A stretch of 64,000 nt of DNA from contig JAUHYE010000001.1 in NCBI GenBank assembly GCA_030426395.1, positions 1-64,000 on the forward strand, read 5' to 3'. The stretch's first letter is position 1. Each line of letters begins with the position of its first letter. The stretch is from Phycisphaerae bacterium (lineage in GTDB: Bacteria; Planctomycetota; Phycisphaerae; Phycisphaerales; UBA1924). The notes under the pieces were generated by a model. It worked only from the letters and a program-made list of their open reading frames with translations. It did not search any database and was not told the origin of the DNA. Shown piece after piece: positions 1 to 8,652 of the stretch. A program made the translations under genes and the position numbers.

Positions 1-1039
1 GATCGACCTCGCTGGTGATGCGCTCCACCTCGACGTCGAGCTGGGTGGGTGTCTCCACGAGGAAGTCCAGGCGCCCCGCGCTCGTGAACTCGCTCTGCTC
101 GGCCCTCTCGACCGTCCTGGTGATCCAGGCACTCCAATCCCCGGGCCCGGCCGTCTCGCGCCAGCGCACGCGGTACTGCACGCTCCGGGCGTCGATCTGG
201 GCCCCATTCAGGGCGTAGAGGCCAGCCGGGAACCTGATCCGCGGCACGACGGCTTGCACGGGCCCGCTGGTGGTCACCTGGAACGCCGAGCTGGGGCTGA
301 GCGTGACGCCGCCCACGCCCACGTCCCTCAGGGCGCTGGGGTTATCGAAGCCCGGGATGGCGGCCTGGCTGGCGGCGCCCATGCGGCCCCAGGCGCGCAC
401 GCCGGTGAAATTGCTGATGGGCTGGTCGTTCAGGTAGATGCCCTGGAGGGCGGAGCTGTTGACGTCGTTGAAGTCGGCGACCTGGTTGCCGATGGCGTGG
501 ATGGTGCCGTGGCCCACGAGCAGCAGCATCCGCAGCTTGCTGTCGCCGCTCACGCTGTCGTCGGGCACCACCGAGACGATCTTGGGCCCGAATGGCCGCT
601 GCCCGAAGACCACCGGGATCGGGTCTCCCACCCGGGCGTCGAAGGAAAGGCGGTTGAATCCGTAGCGCCGGCTCTCCTGGTCGTCGGTGCTCGAGACCTT
701 CTTGAGCTGCTGGCGCGTCAGGGCGTAGCTCACGGCGCTAGCCGCGGCGGCGATGGCGAGGTTGGCGGCAATGACACCGATGGAGAGCTCACCTGGCATT
801 GGGGCCGCGTGAATAACACCCCCATCCTCGACCTGCCAATCCGATCGCAGGGGTACCGGCTTGCCGTCGACGATCAGTCCGATTTGGCGGGGCTCGGGGC
901 CATAGCAGTCTTCGAGTTCTCGAATGACCTTGCCGCGAAGGCTGGTGAGGCTGTCGGATTGCACGGACCGAGTTCGTTGGTTGGTGCGCGTCAAGGCGTC
1001 GTCATAGAAGTGGATCGTGACGGTCTGGAGCTTGCTCAT
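1..1039 (-). CDS. Phage tail tip / host specificity J-like protein, N-terminal part (open at left window edge)
   Basis: Manual minus-strand translation MSKLQTVTIHFYDDALTRTNQRTRS...LSFDARVGDPIPVVFGQRPFG...HAIGNQVADFNDVNSSALQGIYLNDQPISNF..., open to position 1; AGGAGG just upstream of ATG; resembles the lambda gpJ 'EGPIEGLxxxxxxIYLNDTP' architecture. Absent from the ORF track because no stop lies in the window. Confidence 0.72.
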   Translation of the reverse strand, partial: MSKLQTVTIHFYDDALTRTNQRTRSVQSDSLTSLRGKVIRELEDCYGPEPRQIGLIVDGKPVPLRSDWQVEDGGVIHAAPMPGELSIGVIAANLAIAAAASAVSYALTRQQLKKVSSTDDQESRRYGFNRLSFDARVGDPIPVVFGQRPFGPKIVSVVPDDSVSGDSKLRMLLLVGHGTIHAIGNQVADFNDVNSSALQGIYLNDQPISNFTGVRAWGRMGAASQAAIPGFDNPSALRDVGVGGVTLSPSSAFQVTTSGPVQAVVPRIRFPAGLYALNGAQIDARSVQYRVRWRETAGPGDWSAWITRTVERAEQSEFTSAGRLDFLVETPTQLDVEVERITSEVD

Positions 1040-1053
1040 GCCTGCCTCCTGGC

Positions 1054-1128
1054 TTCCATGCCCAGATAAGAGCACGGCCAGTGGGCGTGTGTTGCATGCC
1101 AATCGGCCGGTTATTCTGCCGGCAATTG
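1054..1128. repeat. Left arm of perfect 75-bp inverted repeat
   Basis: ttccatgcccagataagagcacggccagtgggcgtgtgttgcatgccaatcggccggttattctgccggcaattg is the exact reverse complement of 2172-2246. Confidence 0.97.
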
Positions 1129-1247
1129 AGGCCATAGGTCTGACGGAAAGGGCCGGCGCCCCCCGGGCACCCCAACCGATCCCATCAGCTACCCTGTCAG
1201 CGGGAAGACAAGCCCGCCATGGATTGGCGGGCATCGGGAGCGAACGC

Positions 1248-2189
1248 ATGACGTCAGCAGGACGGACGGCGAATGCCACCACGCGCACACTCACGAAGAA
1301 GCCCCCTGCGCCAACGAATGGCCCAGGGGGTGGGAAGACAGGTTCGGATTGCGAACCGTCAGCAGAGGATAGCGAACCGATCACACCGGGAGCATTCCTC
1401 AAGCTGTACCACCAGCGGGCTCTTCATCAGCTCGATGCTTGCCGCGGCTTGCTGAGTTGCGCGCAGTTTCTCGCCACCGGCCCAGAACCGGGGTATGCCG
1501 AGAAGTGGCTGCGCTCCGCCCGCGATTGGGTCGACAGCGCCGCAGTGAAATATGCCACGAAGCTCAACGGGAGCTTCGACACGCTCCACTTGCTGACCAC
1601 GGGAGACGAACACGAGCGTGAGGTTCTGTCTATTCAGGATGGCATCGAGGCCGCACTCAGGCGGGCGCACGCGAGCCGCGGAGTCATTCCAGATAGCACG
1701 CGGCACGAAACGGCCTACCGCCTGGCCATCGCCGTGCGCGAGCAATGGCGCCGGCTCCAGCACACCCCTGCGGACGACACAGAGCAACTTGAGCGGGCCG
1801 GGCGTGCGTTTGTGAGATGGATGGGGGAGCAGGGCGGGCCGGACCAACTAACAACTCTCAGTACGGCCTGCCGAATGGAATACGAGGCCGCGATGCTGGA
1901 CCTAGAGCGTCCTCAGATTGCGACAAACGGCATCGCCGCCGGCGATACCCCCACCGTTCAGCTCACCGAAAATGCGGCTGGACTGCTCGAGTGGCTCGCC
2001 AAGAGGTCACGAGCAGAAACTCGCACCACGATCGGCACCGTCTACTCGATGCACAAAGACGCGGTGCGCGCCAACGTCAACGAGTTGGTCAGCCATGGTT
2101 TCCTCACAGACCATGGCAGGCCTAACGGGCTCTCAGTAAACCAGAGGGGCCGAGCCTGGCTGTCCAGGCAGCAATTGCCGGCAGAATAA
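1248..2189 (+). CDS. Winged-helix/HTH-containing protein enclosed by inverted repeats
   Basis: ATG 1248 with GGGAG upstream; C-term AAGLLEWLAKRSRAETRTTIGTVYSMHKDAVRANVNELVSHGFLTDHGRPNGLSVNQRGRAWL looks like a winged helix; stop lies inside the right IR arm. Confidence 0.6.
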   Translation: MTSAGRTANATTRTLTKKPPAPTNGPGGGKTGSDCEPSAEDSEPITPGAFLKLYHQRALHQLDACRGLLSCAQFLATGPEPGYAEKWLRSARDWVDSAAVKYATKLNGSFDTLHLLTTGDEHEREVLSIQDGIEAALRRAHASRGVIPDSTRHETAYRLAIAVREQWRRLQHTPADDTEQLERAGRAFVRWMGEQGGPDQLTTLSTACRMEYEAAMLDLERPQIATNGIAAGDTPTVQLTENAAGLLEWLAKRSRAETRTTIGTVYSMHKDAVRANVNELVSHGFLTDHGRPNGLSVNQRGRAWLSRQQLPAE

Positions 2190-2246
2190 CCGGCCGATTG
2201 GCATGCAACACACGCCCACTGGCCGTGCTCTTATCTGGGCATGGAA
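2172..2246. repeat. Right arm of perfect 75-bp inverted repeat
   Basis: Exact reverse complement of 1054-1128. Confidence 0.97.
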
Positions 2247-2462
2247 CCAAACTCCGACATAGTCCCCCTTTCCAACATGGCGAGACTGCTGAAGGTGGCG
2301 CCGGGATGGCTAGAGCAGGAAGCCCAAGCGGGCAAAGTGCCAGCTATCCGTGCCGGCGACGTTTGGCTGTTCAATCCAGAGACGACCAAGGCCGCGCTAG
2401 CCGAGCGACTACGCCGTATGGCGGGAGCCGGACGGGAAGCGGAGGGGGCGCAGCATGTCTGA
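2241..2462 (+). CDS. Small helix-turn-helix (excisionase-like) protein
   Basis: MARLLKVAPGWLEQEAQAGKVPAIRAGDVWLFNPETTKAAL; start codon at edge of IR arm. Confidence 0.55.
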   Translation: MEPNSDIVPLSNMARLLKVAPGWLEQEAQAGKVPAIRAGDVWLFNPETTKAALAERLRRMAGAGREAEGAQHV

Positions 2463-2691
2463 GCCCATCCGTGACGAAGCCGAAATGCTGGAAGTGCCCG
2501 CGCTCGCCATGAACCAGAGCCAGGCGGCCGAGGCTCTGAACGTCAGCGTTCGCACGCTGAGATCATGGACCAGACAAGGCCGGATTCCCCACGCAGAGCT
2601 CAATGGCATACTGCGGTACCCCACGGTCGCGATCGAGGCATGGCTTGCCGCGCAAACGAGAGGGGGCTCCGATGCGATCGGAACCCCCTGA
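2455..2691 (+). CDS. HTH_17/MerR-like excisionase-family DNA-binding protein
   Basis: MNQSQAAEALNVSVRTLRSWTRQGRIPHAELNGILRYPTVAIEAWL. Confidence 0.65.
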   Translation: MSEPIRDEAEMLEVPALAMNQSQAAEALNVSVRTLRSWTRQGRIPHAELNGILRYPTVAIEAWLAAQTRGGSDAIGTP

Positions 2692-3085
2692 AGAATGCGG
2701 CGGCCCGGCCAGGCCCAGACCCGCGTTCCAGCAGATCGACGATACGCCGCCGCCACTGTTCGCACCGAAGCCCCGAGCACGTCGACGCGGCCCAGAGACC
2801 TCTCGACAGGCCGCCGAGCGGATCAAGGGCTATTCGGCAGAGCAGGCGGCCGCAGTGTTCCGCTGCATCGCCGAGGCCGGCGCCCAGGGCCGAACCGCCG
2901 ACGAGATTGGCGAGCTGCTGGAGCTGCGCCCGCAATCGTGCTCGGCGCGGTGCAACGAGTTGGTGCGACTGGGCGTGGTCCGCGACTCCGGCGAGCGCCG
3001 GCCCACCAGCTCCGGACGATCCGCGCGTGTGCTGGTGGCGGCGACGTTCCCCGTGGAGCCTGCCGAGCACGGGGGTCCCAGGTGA
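2672..3085 (+). CDS. Winged-helix protein
   Basis: ATG 2672 with AGGGGG upstream; AAAVFRCIAEAGAQGRTADEIGELLELRPQSCSARCNELVRLGVV. Confidence 0.5.
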   Translation: MRSEPPEECGGPARPRPAFQQIDDTPPPLFAPKPRARRRGPETSRQAAERIKGYSAEQAAAVFRCIAEAGAQGRTADEIGELLELRPQSCSARCNELVRLGVVRDSGERRPTSSGRSARVLVAATFPVEPAEHGGPR

Positions 3086-4224
3086 GCGACGATCGCCCCC
3101 AGAGCCCCGCGGCGGCTTTCAAGCTGTTGCGTTCCCGTGAGATGCGCCAAGCCGATCTGGCCACGCTCAACGCCATCATCGCCCTAGGAAACTGGCGGGA
3201 GGACGCACCGACCAAGGGCATCGCCCACGTGGGAAATCCGAAGTTGGCCAGACAGCTCGGCGTGAAGGACGTGGGAAGCGCCCGCCGGCGGGTACGTGAG
3301 GCCGCGGCGGCTGGTCTTCTGATCCGCCACGCCGCTAAGGGTGGGTACAGCGCCGCCAACCGCTACGAACTCAACTGGAGCACCATCCTGGCCCTGCCCA
3401 GGGTCGACCGCCCAGGCGACGAACCCGAGCACGAGCGCACGGGTTGTGAGCAGGAACCCGGGCGCACGCGCACGGGTTTGGCCATCGAACCCGAGCGCTG
3501 GCGCACGGGTAGCGAGCACGACAACCCGGGCGCAGGCGCCCGCAACCCGGGCGCAGGCGCTCGCAACCCGGGCGCAGGCGCACCCCATTTCATATCTTCA
3601 TGTTCTTCACCACCACCAAGCGGGGCCGAGAGCAACGACGCCATCCCTCCGGCCGTCGATGATGGTGGTGGTGATGCGCACACCGGGGCGGGGGAGTTCG
3701 ACGGCGACCTGGCCGGCGCAATCGAGGCGCTGAAGTCCATGCGGGTCAATCGCGCCGAGCACCTGGCACGCCAAGCCGGCAGCGAGCGGGCGGTGCTGTA
3801 CGCGGTCGAGCAGGCCAAGGCCCCCGGGGTGAAGAACCGGGCCGCATTCGCCGCGCGGCTCATCAGCGACGGCGAGCGCCCGCATAATGGCTGGCGATCA
3901 CCTGCCGAACAGGCATCCACGCCGACGCACCCCGCGGCCGTGGGCGATCGATCAGCCCAAGCCACCGAGCACCAACTGGCCCGCGCCCGCAACGAGGCCG
4001 AGCTGGCGCTCATCGCCCGATTCCCCGACATCGCCGATGCGGCGGCCGAGCAGTTCATCGCCGAAGGGCGCGACGTGGACGGACACGTGGCCCGCAAGGG
4101 CCGCACGCACCGTGTGGCCCGTGAGGCGGTGCTGGCGGCCATCGAAGCCGAGACGGGCGAGACGCCCCATCCAGGGGCCACGAGCAACGCGCGCCCGAAC
4201 AGTGCGAGGGAACTGGCAGGATGA
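3082..4224 (+). CDS. Phage/island replication-type protein with HTH and internal repeats
   Basis: GTG start overlapping upstream stop (GTGA); N-term KLARQLGVKDVGSARRRVREAAAAGLLIRH; repeats RNPGAGA. Confidence 0.45.
   Translation: MSDDRPQSPAAAFKLLRSREMRQADLATLNAIIALGNWREDAPTKGIAHVGNPKLARQLGVKDVGSARRRVREAAAAGLLIRHAAKGGYSAANRYELNWSTILALPRVDRPGDEPEHERTGCEQEPGRTRTGLAIEPERWRTGSEHDNPGAGARNPGAGARNPGAGAPHFISSCSSPPPSGAESNDAIPPAVDDGGGDAHTGAGEFDGDLAGAIEALKSMRVNRAEHLARQAGSERAVLYAVEQAKAPGVKNRAAFAARLISDGERPHNGWRSPAEQASTPTHPAAVGDRSAQATEHQLARARNEAELALIARFPDIADAAAEQFIAEGRDVDGHVARKGRTHRVAREAVLAAIEAETGETPHPGATSNARPNSARELAG
3431..3592 (+). repeat. Intragenic tandem repeats, 33-nt units then 21-nt units
   Basis: three units starting gaacccgagc/gaacccgggc (33 nt) followed by three 21-nt units aacccgggcgcaggcgcnnnc. 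Confidence 0.85.
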
Positions 4225-4667
4225 GCGACGATCGACCCGAGACCATCACCGACACCGACCAGCCTGGCGAGCCCCTCCGGTTCCATCCCGGCGAGGGCGG
4301 GCGCCACACACCGCCCGTTGTCGACGCCGGGGGCTACATCCGCAGCATCCGAGCGGCCTTCACGAACGTTTGTGGAACCGGCACGCCCGGGCTCGTGTGC
4401 CAGCAGTACGTGGACAGGCCGGACATCGACCCGCACTTTGCCGTCGTGCCCCTGTTCGGGCTCACCCAAGCCCAGGCGATCGCCCTGGCCAAGCAATGGC
4501 ACGCTGACGTTTGCGATGCCCTGGGCGTCGATCTTGAGCCCCTACCCGCGCGGCCCCCCACGTTGGCCAGCACCTTGTTCGAGGGGTGGGCCGAAGTTGC
4601 CGACCGCGATCGGGACGGCCAACCCACCGACCCCGGCCCGGATGATCCCGGCGGCGGGGTGGCGTGA
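4221..4667 (+). CDS. Hypothetical island protein
   Basis: ATGA overlap with upstream gene; MSDDRPETITDTDQPGE... Confidence 0.5.
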   Translation: MSDDRPETITDTDQPGEPLRFHPGEGGRHTPPVVDAGGYIRSIRAAFTNVCGTGTPGLVCQQYVDRPDIDPHFAVVPLFGLTQAQAIALAKQWHADVCDALGVDLEPLPARPPTLASTLFEGWAEVADRDRDGQPTDPGPDDPGGGVA

Positions 4668-5038
4668 GAATCAAAAGCTCACCCAGGTCCAAGCAATCAC
4701 ACCGAACGCCTCACGAGGGCGAGAAAGGCAGCAACATGCTGAACCCACCCCCATCCAAACCTCCAACCGCACCACCCAAGGGCACGGGCCCATCCGACGA
4801 CGAAGACCGCAGGGTCATCGTTGATGGGTTGGCTCCGGCGATGGGAGACGCCCTGTTGGGTGTGATCGATGGCAAACGGGGCCTGATCACTCTGGGAGAC
4901 GACTCAGAGGCTTACATCGGCGTGATTCCTATGGGCGGAATTCCCAAGCACATTGCCGAGCAGGCCCTCGAGCGATGGCACCAGTGGGTTCTTAACTACA
5001 AGGCTGGCGAAGAAGTCGACCGCTCCTACGGCGCGTAA
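4664..5038 (+). CDS. Hypothetical island protein
   Basis: Overlaps the previous stop; same strand and operon-like spacing; start uncertain. Confidence 0.4.
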   Translation: MRIKSSPRSKQSHRTPHEGEKGSNMLNPPPSKPPTAPPKGTGPSDDEDRRVIVDGLAPAMGDALLGVIDGKRGLITLGDDSEAYIGVIPMGGIPKHIAEQALERWHQWVLNYKAGEEVDRSYGA

Positions 5039-5058
5039 CGTCCCATGCTTGACTAGAG

Positions 5059-5074
5059 TATATCCGAGGATATA
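5059..5074. promoter_or_regulatory. Palindrome TATATCC-GA-GGATATA upstream of hicB-like gene (candidate operator)
   Basis: 7-bp perfect inverted repeat immediately before the start codon. Confidence 0.5.
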
Positions 5075-5078
5075 GCAT

Positions 5079-5570
5079 ATGGCAATGCACTACCCCATCT
5101 TGATCCGCAGAAGCCGGCGCACCTTCAAGGCGACGGTTCCCGACCTCCCCGGATGCACCAGCGCCGGCGACTCGATCGAGGACGCCATCGTCCAGGTGCG
5201 TGAGGCCATCGAGTTGCATCTGCAAGGGCTCATCGAGGATGGGGAAGTGCCCCCGGAGCCCACGCCCATCGACACACTGCAAGCCGATACCGAGAACGCC
5301 GCCGGGATCTGTTGGGCACTGGTGCGGATCGAGCCCAACGCCCTCAGCTCAAGGCCGAAGAAAGTGCTCATCTCACTCCCCGAGACGCTGCTGGTGGCGA
5401 TGGACGCCTACGCCGATCGGGAGGGGGAGACACGATCGGGGTTCATCGCACGGGCCGCCTGGGCGTACCTAGGGGGCTCGCCAGAAACAACGCCAACGAG
5501 CAGGCCGGCACGTTCGCCGGTGAAGAAGACGAAGAAGACCGCGGCGAAGGGCAAGAAATCGACCCGCTGA
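5079..5570 (+). CDS. hicB: HicB-family antitoxin with C-terminal ribbon-helix-helix
   Basis: YPILIRRSRRTFKATVPDLPGCTSAGDSIEDAIVQVREAIELHLQGLIEDGEVPPEPTPI; KKVLISLPETLLVAMDAYADREGETRSGFIARAAW. Confidence 0.8.
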   Translation: MAMHYPILIRRSRRTFKATVPDLPGCTSAGDSIEDAIVQVREAIELHLQGLIEDGEVPPEPTPIDTLQADTENAAGICWALVRIEPNALSSRPKKVLISLPETLLVAMDAYADREGETRSGFIARAAWAYLGGSPETTPTSRPARSPVKKTKKTAAKGKKSTR

Positions 5571-5621
5571 CCCATCGACGCATCAAGCGACCCCAGGCCC
5601 ATCAGCGAAGGGAAGACGACG

Positions 5622-6989
5622 ATGGCCACACTCTCGACCTGCAAGCGATCCGGGGCACGGCGCATCCTGCTGAACGATGCCACCGGCAAGCGGCGCCAGC
5701 TCTACCTAGGCAAGATGGACGATGACGCCGCACGCGTGGTGTTCGATCACGTGGAGCACCTGGCTGGCGCGGTTCGGGCTGGTGTCCTGCCTCGCAAGGG
5801 CACGGCCGCCTGGCTGGTGGACATCAGCGACGACCTGCACGAGCGGCTAGCCCGCATCGAGCTGGTGGAGCCCCGCAAGCGCCGCGACACCACGACGCTC
5901 GCCCAGCTCATCGATCGATTCGAGGAAGCCGCCAACGTGGCGCCCGCGACGATGGCCGCCTATCAGCAGACGTTCAACAGCCTGCTCGAGCACTTCGGCG
6001 AGGACACGCCCGCGGCCCGCATCACCGTCGAGGGCGCCGCACGCTGGCGCCGGGCCCAGGCTGACGCCGGATATGCCCGGGCCACCCAGGCCAAGCGCAC
6101 CTACGTCGCCAAGCTCATCTTCGGGCGGGCGCTGGCGTGGGGGCTCATCGACGCCAACCCCTTCGCCGAGTTGAAGGCTGGAACCCAGAGCAACCCCGAC
6201 CGAGCGCACTACGTCAGCGTTGCCGACGCCGAGCGCGTCATCGATGCGTGCCCGGATGCCCGTTGGCGGGCGATCGTGGGCCTCTGCCGGTACGCTGGCC
6301 TCCGGTGCCCCTCAGAACTGGCGGCGCTCACCTGGGGCGACGTAGACCTGCTCGAGCGGCGGCTGGTGGTCAAGAGCCCGAAGACCCGCCACCACGAAGG
6401 CCATGCCCTCCGCGTTGTGCCGATCGTGCCCCGCCTGGCCGAGCTGCTCGACGACCTCCACCAGCTCGCCGAGCCGGGCGACGCGGACCTGTTCCCGCGC
6501 CTCGAGGGGTCGGCCAACCTCCGCACCACGATGAGCAAGATCGTGGGCCGCGCCGGCCTGAGCACCTGGCCGCGGCTGTTCCAAAACCTCCGCGCGAGCT
6601 GCGCCACGGATTGGGTGGCCGAGTTCCCGAACAAAGACGTAGCGAGCTGGCTGGGCCACAGCCCTCTGGTGGCGGCGGTTCACTACCTCCGACCCCGCGA
6701 TGAGCACTTCAAGCGTGCTACCGGGATAAACAGCGCACACGAGAGCGCACACCAGAGCGCACAAAATACGACGCGGCAGGGCGCGGAGACGATCGGCACC
6801 GAGCGGAAGCCCGGAGCGCAAGACGTTGAAGATGAGGGGTTTATGCCGGTTGGTGCCGTGGCTTGCCGGAACCTGCCGAATTGGGGAATGGGCGAGGAGG
6901 GATTCGAACCCCCGAAGGCTATGCCAGCAGATTTACAGTCTGCCCCCGTTGTCCACTTGGGTACTCGCCCGCTAGGGCCACCATCGTAG
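5622..6989 (+). CDS. int: Tyrosine recombinase/integrase
   Basis: RYAGLRCPSELAALTWGDVD ... LFQNLRASCATDWVAEFPNKDVASWLGHSPLVAAVHYLRP; C-terminus runs through antisense tRNA-Tyr. Confidence 0.88.
   Translation: MATLSTCKRSGARRILLNDATGKRRQLYLGKMDDDAARVVFDHVEHLAGAVRAGVLPRKGTAAWLVDISDDLHERLARIELVEPRKRRDTTTLAQLIDRFEEAANVAPATMAAYQQTFNSLLEHFGEDTPAARITVEGAARWRRAQADAGYARATQAKRTYVAKLIFGRALAWGLIDANPFAELKAGTQSNPDRAHYVSVADAERVIDACPDARWRAIVGLCRYAGLRCPSELAALTWGDVDLLERRLVVKSPKTRHHEGHALRVVPIVPRLAELLDDLHQLAEPGDADLFPRLEGSANLRTTMSKIVGRAGLSTWPRLFQNLRASCATDWVAEFPNKDVASWLGHSPLVAAVHYLRPRDEHFKRATGINSAHESAHQSAQNTTRQGAETIGTERKPGAQDVEDEGFMPVGAVACRNLPNWGMGEEGFEPPKAMPADLQSAPVVHLGTRPLGPPS
6889..6970 (-). tRNA. tRNA-Tyr (GTA)
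   Basis: RC GGGCGAGTACCCAAGTGGACAACGGGGGCAGACTGTAAATCTGCTGGCATAGCCTTCGGGGGTTCGAATCCCTCCTCGCCCA; acceptor stem GGGCGAG/CTCGCCC, T-loop GGTTCGAATCC; no encoded CCA. Confidence 0.93.
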
Positions 6990-7010
6990 CCGCAAAAAAC
7001 GCCTCAGGCA

Positions 7011-7826
7011 TCATTCCCCCGCCTCGGCACCCTCCGAAACATCGGCCTCGAATTCCAACGGCGGCGGATCTGCAGGCCTTCCCCTTCGCTGTGGCAACGC
7101 CACCGGCTGCGCCTGGCCCTCCAGCACCACCGGCACCAGCAAGGGCTGGCCGGGCCTCGGGTCTCCACCCATCCATGCGACGAGATCGCGCACCGGCCCG
7201 CCCCTGGCAAAATCGAACTGCCGATACGCCTGCCGCGGCGGACCACGCCGGATGCCATCGCTCCCCACGCCGTTCGCGTCAAGGAACCCAGCCACGGCCC
7301 CGATCACGTCCTCATCGGGCAATCCGCCGCCGGGCTCATGCAGGAAGGCAATCGGGCAGGATTCCGACAACACCTGCCCAGGCGCCGCCAAGTACAGATC
7401 GCCGACAAAACCCGCCGCTTCGAGAAACCCCACCAATTCGGCCGGGTGCTCCAGGCTGGCCCGCTCGCCATCGACGCACCACTCAAGCCCGGACGCTCCC
7501 GCGTCGGCCATCGCCCGCCGCGCGTCTTCGAGCAACTCGTGCAATTCCTCGGGCCAGGGCTCGTTGACCCAAATTCCGGCCAGGTTGTCGGTGTGCCGAT
7601 CGATGCCAACCGAAGCGGTATCGATCGCCAGCGAGCGATCCTCGTCAAGTTCGTGCTCGTCGAGGTCCCGCAGCGCCATCGTGATGGCCTGGAGCCCGAT
7701 GATGGCCGGCACGCTCTCGCGCCAGCGTCCGCCGGCACCATCTTTTGGCAACGCCACCGCCGAGCGTGCGAACTCGGTCCACCGCGCCAGCAACATCGCC
7801 CAGGTGATCGCTTCGGCCATGGCCAA
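7011..7826 (-). CDS. Conserved hypothetical protein
   Basis: Coherent acidic ORF MAMAEAITWAMLLARWTEFARS...; codon-biased. Confidence 0.6.
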   Translation of the reverse strand: MAMAEAITWAMLLARWTEFARSAVALPKDGAGGRWRESVPAIIGLQAITMALRDLDEHELDEDRSLAIDTASVGIDRHTDNLAGIWVNEPWPEELHELLEDARRAMADAGASGLEWCVDGERASLEHPAELVGFLEAAGFVGDLYLAAPGQVLSESCPIAFLHEPGGGLPDEDVIGAVAGFLDANGVGSDGIRRGPPRQAYRQFDFARGGPVRDLVAWMGGDPRPGQPLLVPVVLEGQAQPVALPQRRGRPADPPPLEFEADVSEGAEAGE

Positions 7827-7841
7827 GCGTATGCGGACGGC

Positions 7842-8471
7842 TTAGAGATCCCCGTCCATTTCCTTCTGGCCGAAGAGCTTGTCGTGGATGGGCCCGAGCG
7901 CCTCAAGCGTGTGCTGGAGCACCTGCACCGGCGTGCCGATGGCGTCGACCTCGTGGATGATCTTGTCTGGATAGAAGTCGAGCACCGGGCGGGTCTCGCT
8001 CTCGTAGACCTCCCACCGCCGACGGATGACGTCCTCCCTCGCATCGTCGGCCCGGTTCTCACGCAGGGCCCGCTTGCGAAGACGCATCAGCATCGCGTTC
8101 ATGTCCCGGCACACCAGGTGCACGATGGCCTTGACCTCGATGTGCTCCTCGAGCAGCTTGGCCTGCTTCACGTTCCGCGGGATGCCGTCGAGCACCAGGA
8201 TCTCGGCGTGCGGCTTGTAGTAGCTCAGCGTCATCTGGGCGTGGAGGTTTTCCTTCCACATCGCCACCGTTACGTCGTCGGGTACGAGATTGCCCTTGGA
8301 CGAGTACTCGTAGAACGTCCGCCCCAACGGGGTGTGGATGTCCAGCGTGCGGAACACCTCGCCGCAGGACAGGTGGTAAAACCCGGGGATCTGCCCCAGG
8401 ATCTTGCCCTGGGTGCCCTTGCCCGCACCGGGGGCCCCAAAAAGCAACGCGGTTGGAACACGATCGGCCAT
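7842..8471 (-). CDS. adk: Adenylate kinase / nucleoside monophosphate kinase
   Basis: MADRVPTALLFGAPGAGKGTQGKILGQIPGFYHLSCGEVFR ... LDGIPRNVKQ. Confidence 0.85.
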   Translation of the reverse strand: MADRVPTALLFGAPGAGKGTQGKILGQIPGFYHLSCGEVFRTLDIHTPLGRTFYEYSSKGNLVPDDVTVAMWKENLHAQMTLSYYKPHAEILVLDGIPRNVKQAKLLEEHIEVKAIVHLVCRDMNAMLMRLRKRALRENRADDAREDVIRRRWEVYESETRPVLDFYPDKIIHEVDAIGTPVQVLQHTLEALGPIHDKLFGQKEMDGDL

Positions 8472-8652
8472 CGTGGCAGTCCCTTCCCTGGATCCGTGGC
8501 GGGCCGCACAAGCCCCGCCGGAATCTGACGCCCCCAAGCATAACGCCCACGCGGGTGGAAGGCCTGTTTTGGGGGCCATCCGTGCGTGGGCGTGTGCGTT
8601 TTTTGTCGGTTTTCAGGGCCGGACCGAAGCCGAGCCCAACTCGGGGGTCCGA

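Noticed and set aside
1054-2246. Insertion sequence with 75-bp terminal inverted repeats
   Set aside because: No transposase inside and no target-site duplication recognisable outside the arms (tcctggc versus ccaaact).
6863-7567. 234-aa ORF beginning GNGRGGIRTPEGYASRFTVCP
   Set aside because: Typical spurious translation of tRNA antisense (GGIRTPE motif) and overlaps a convincing minus-strand gene.
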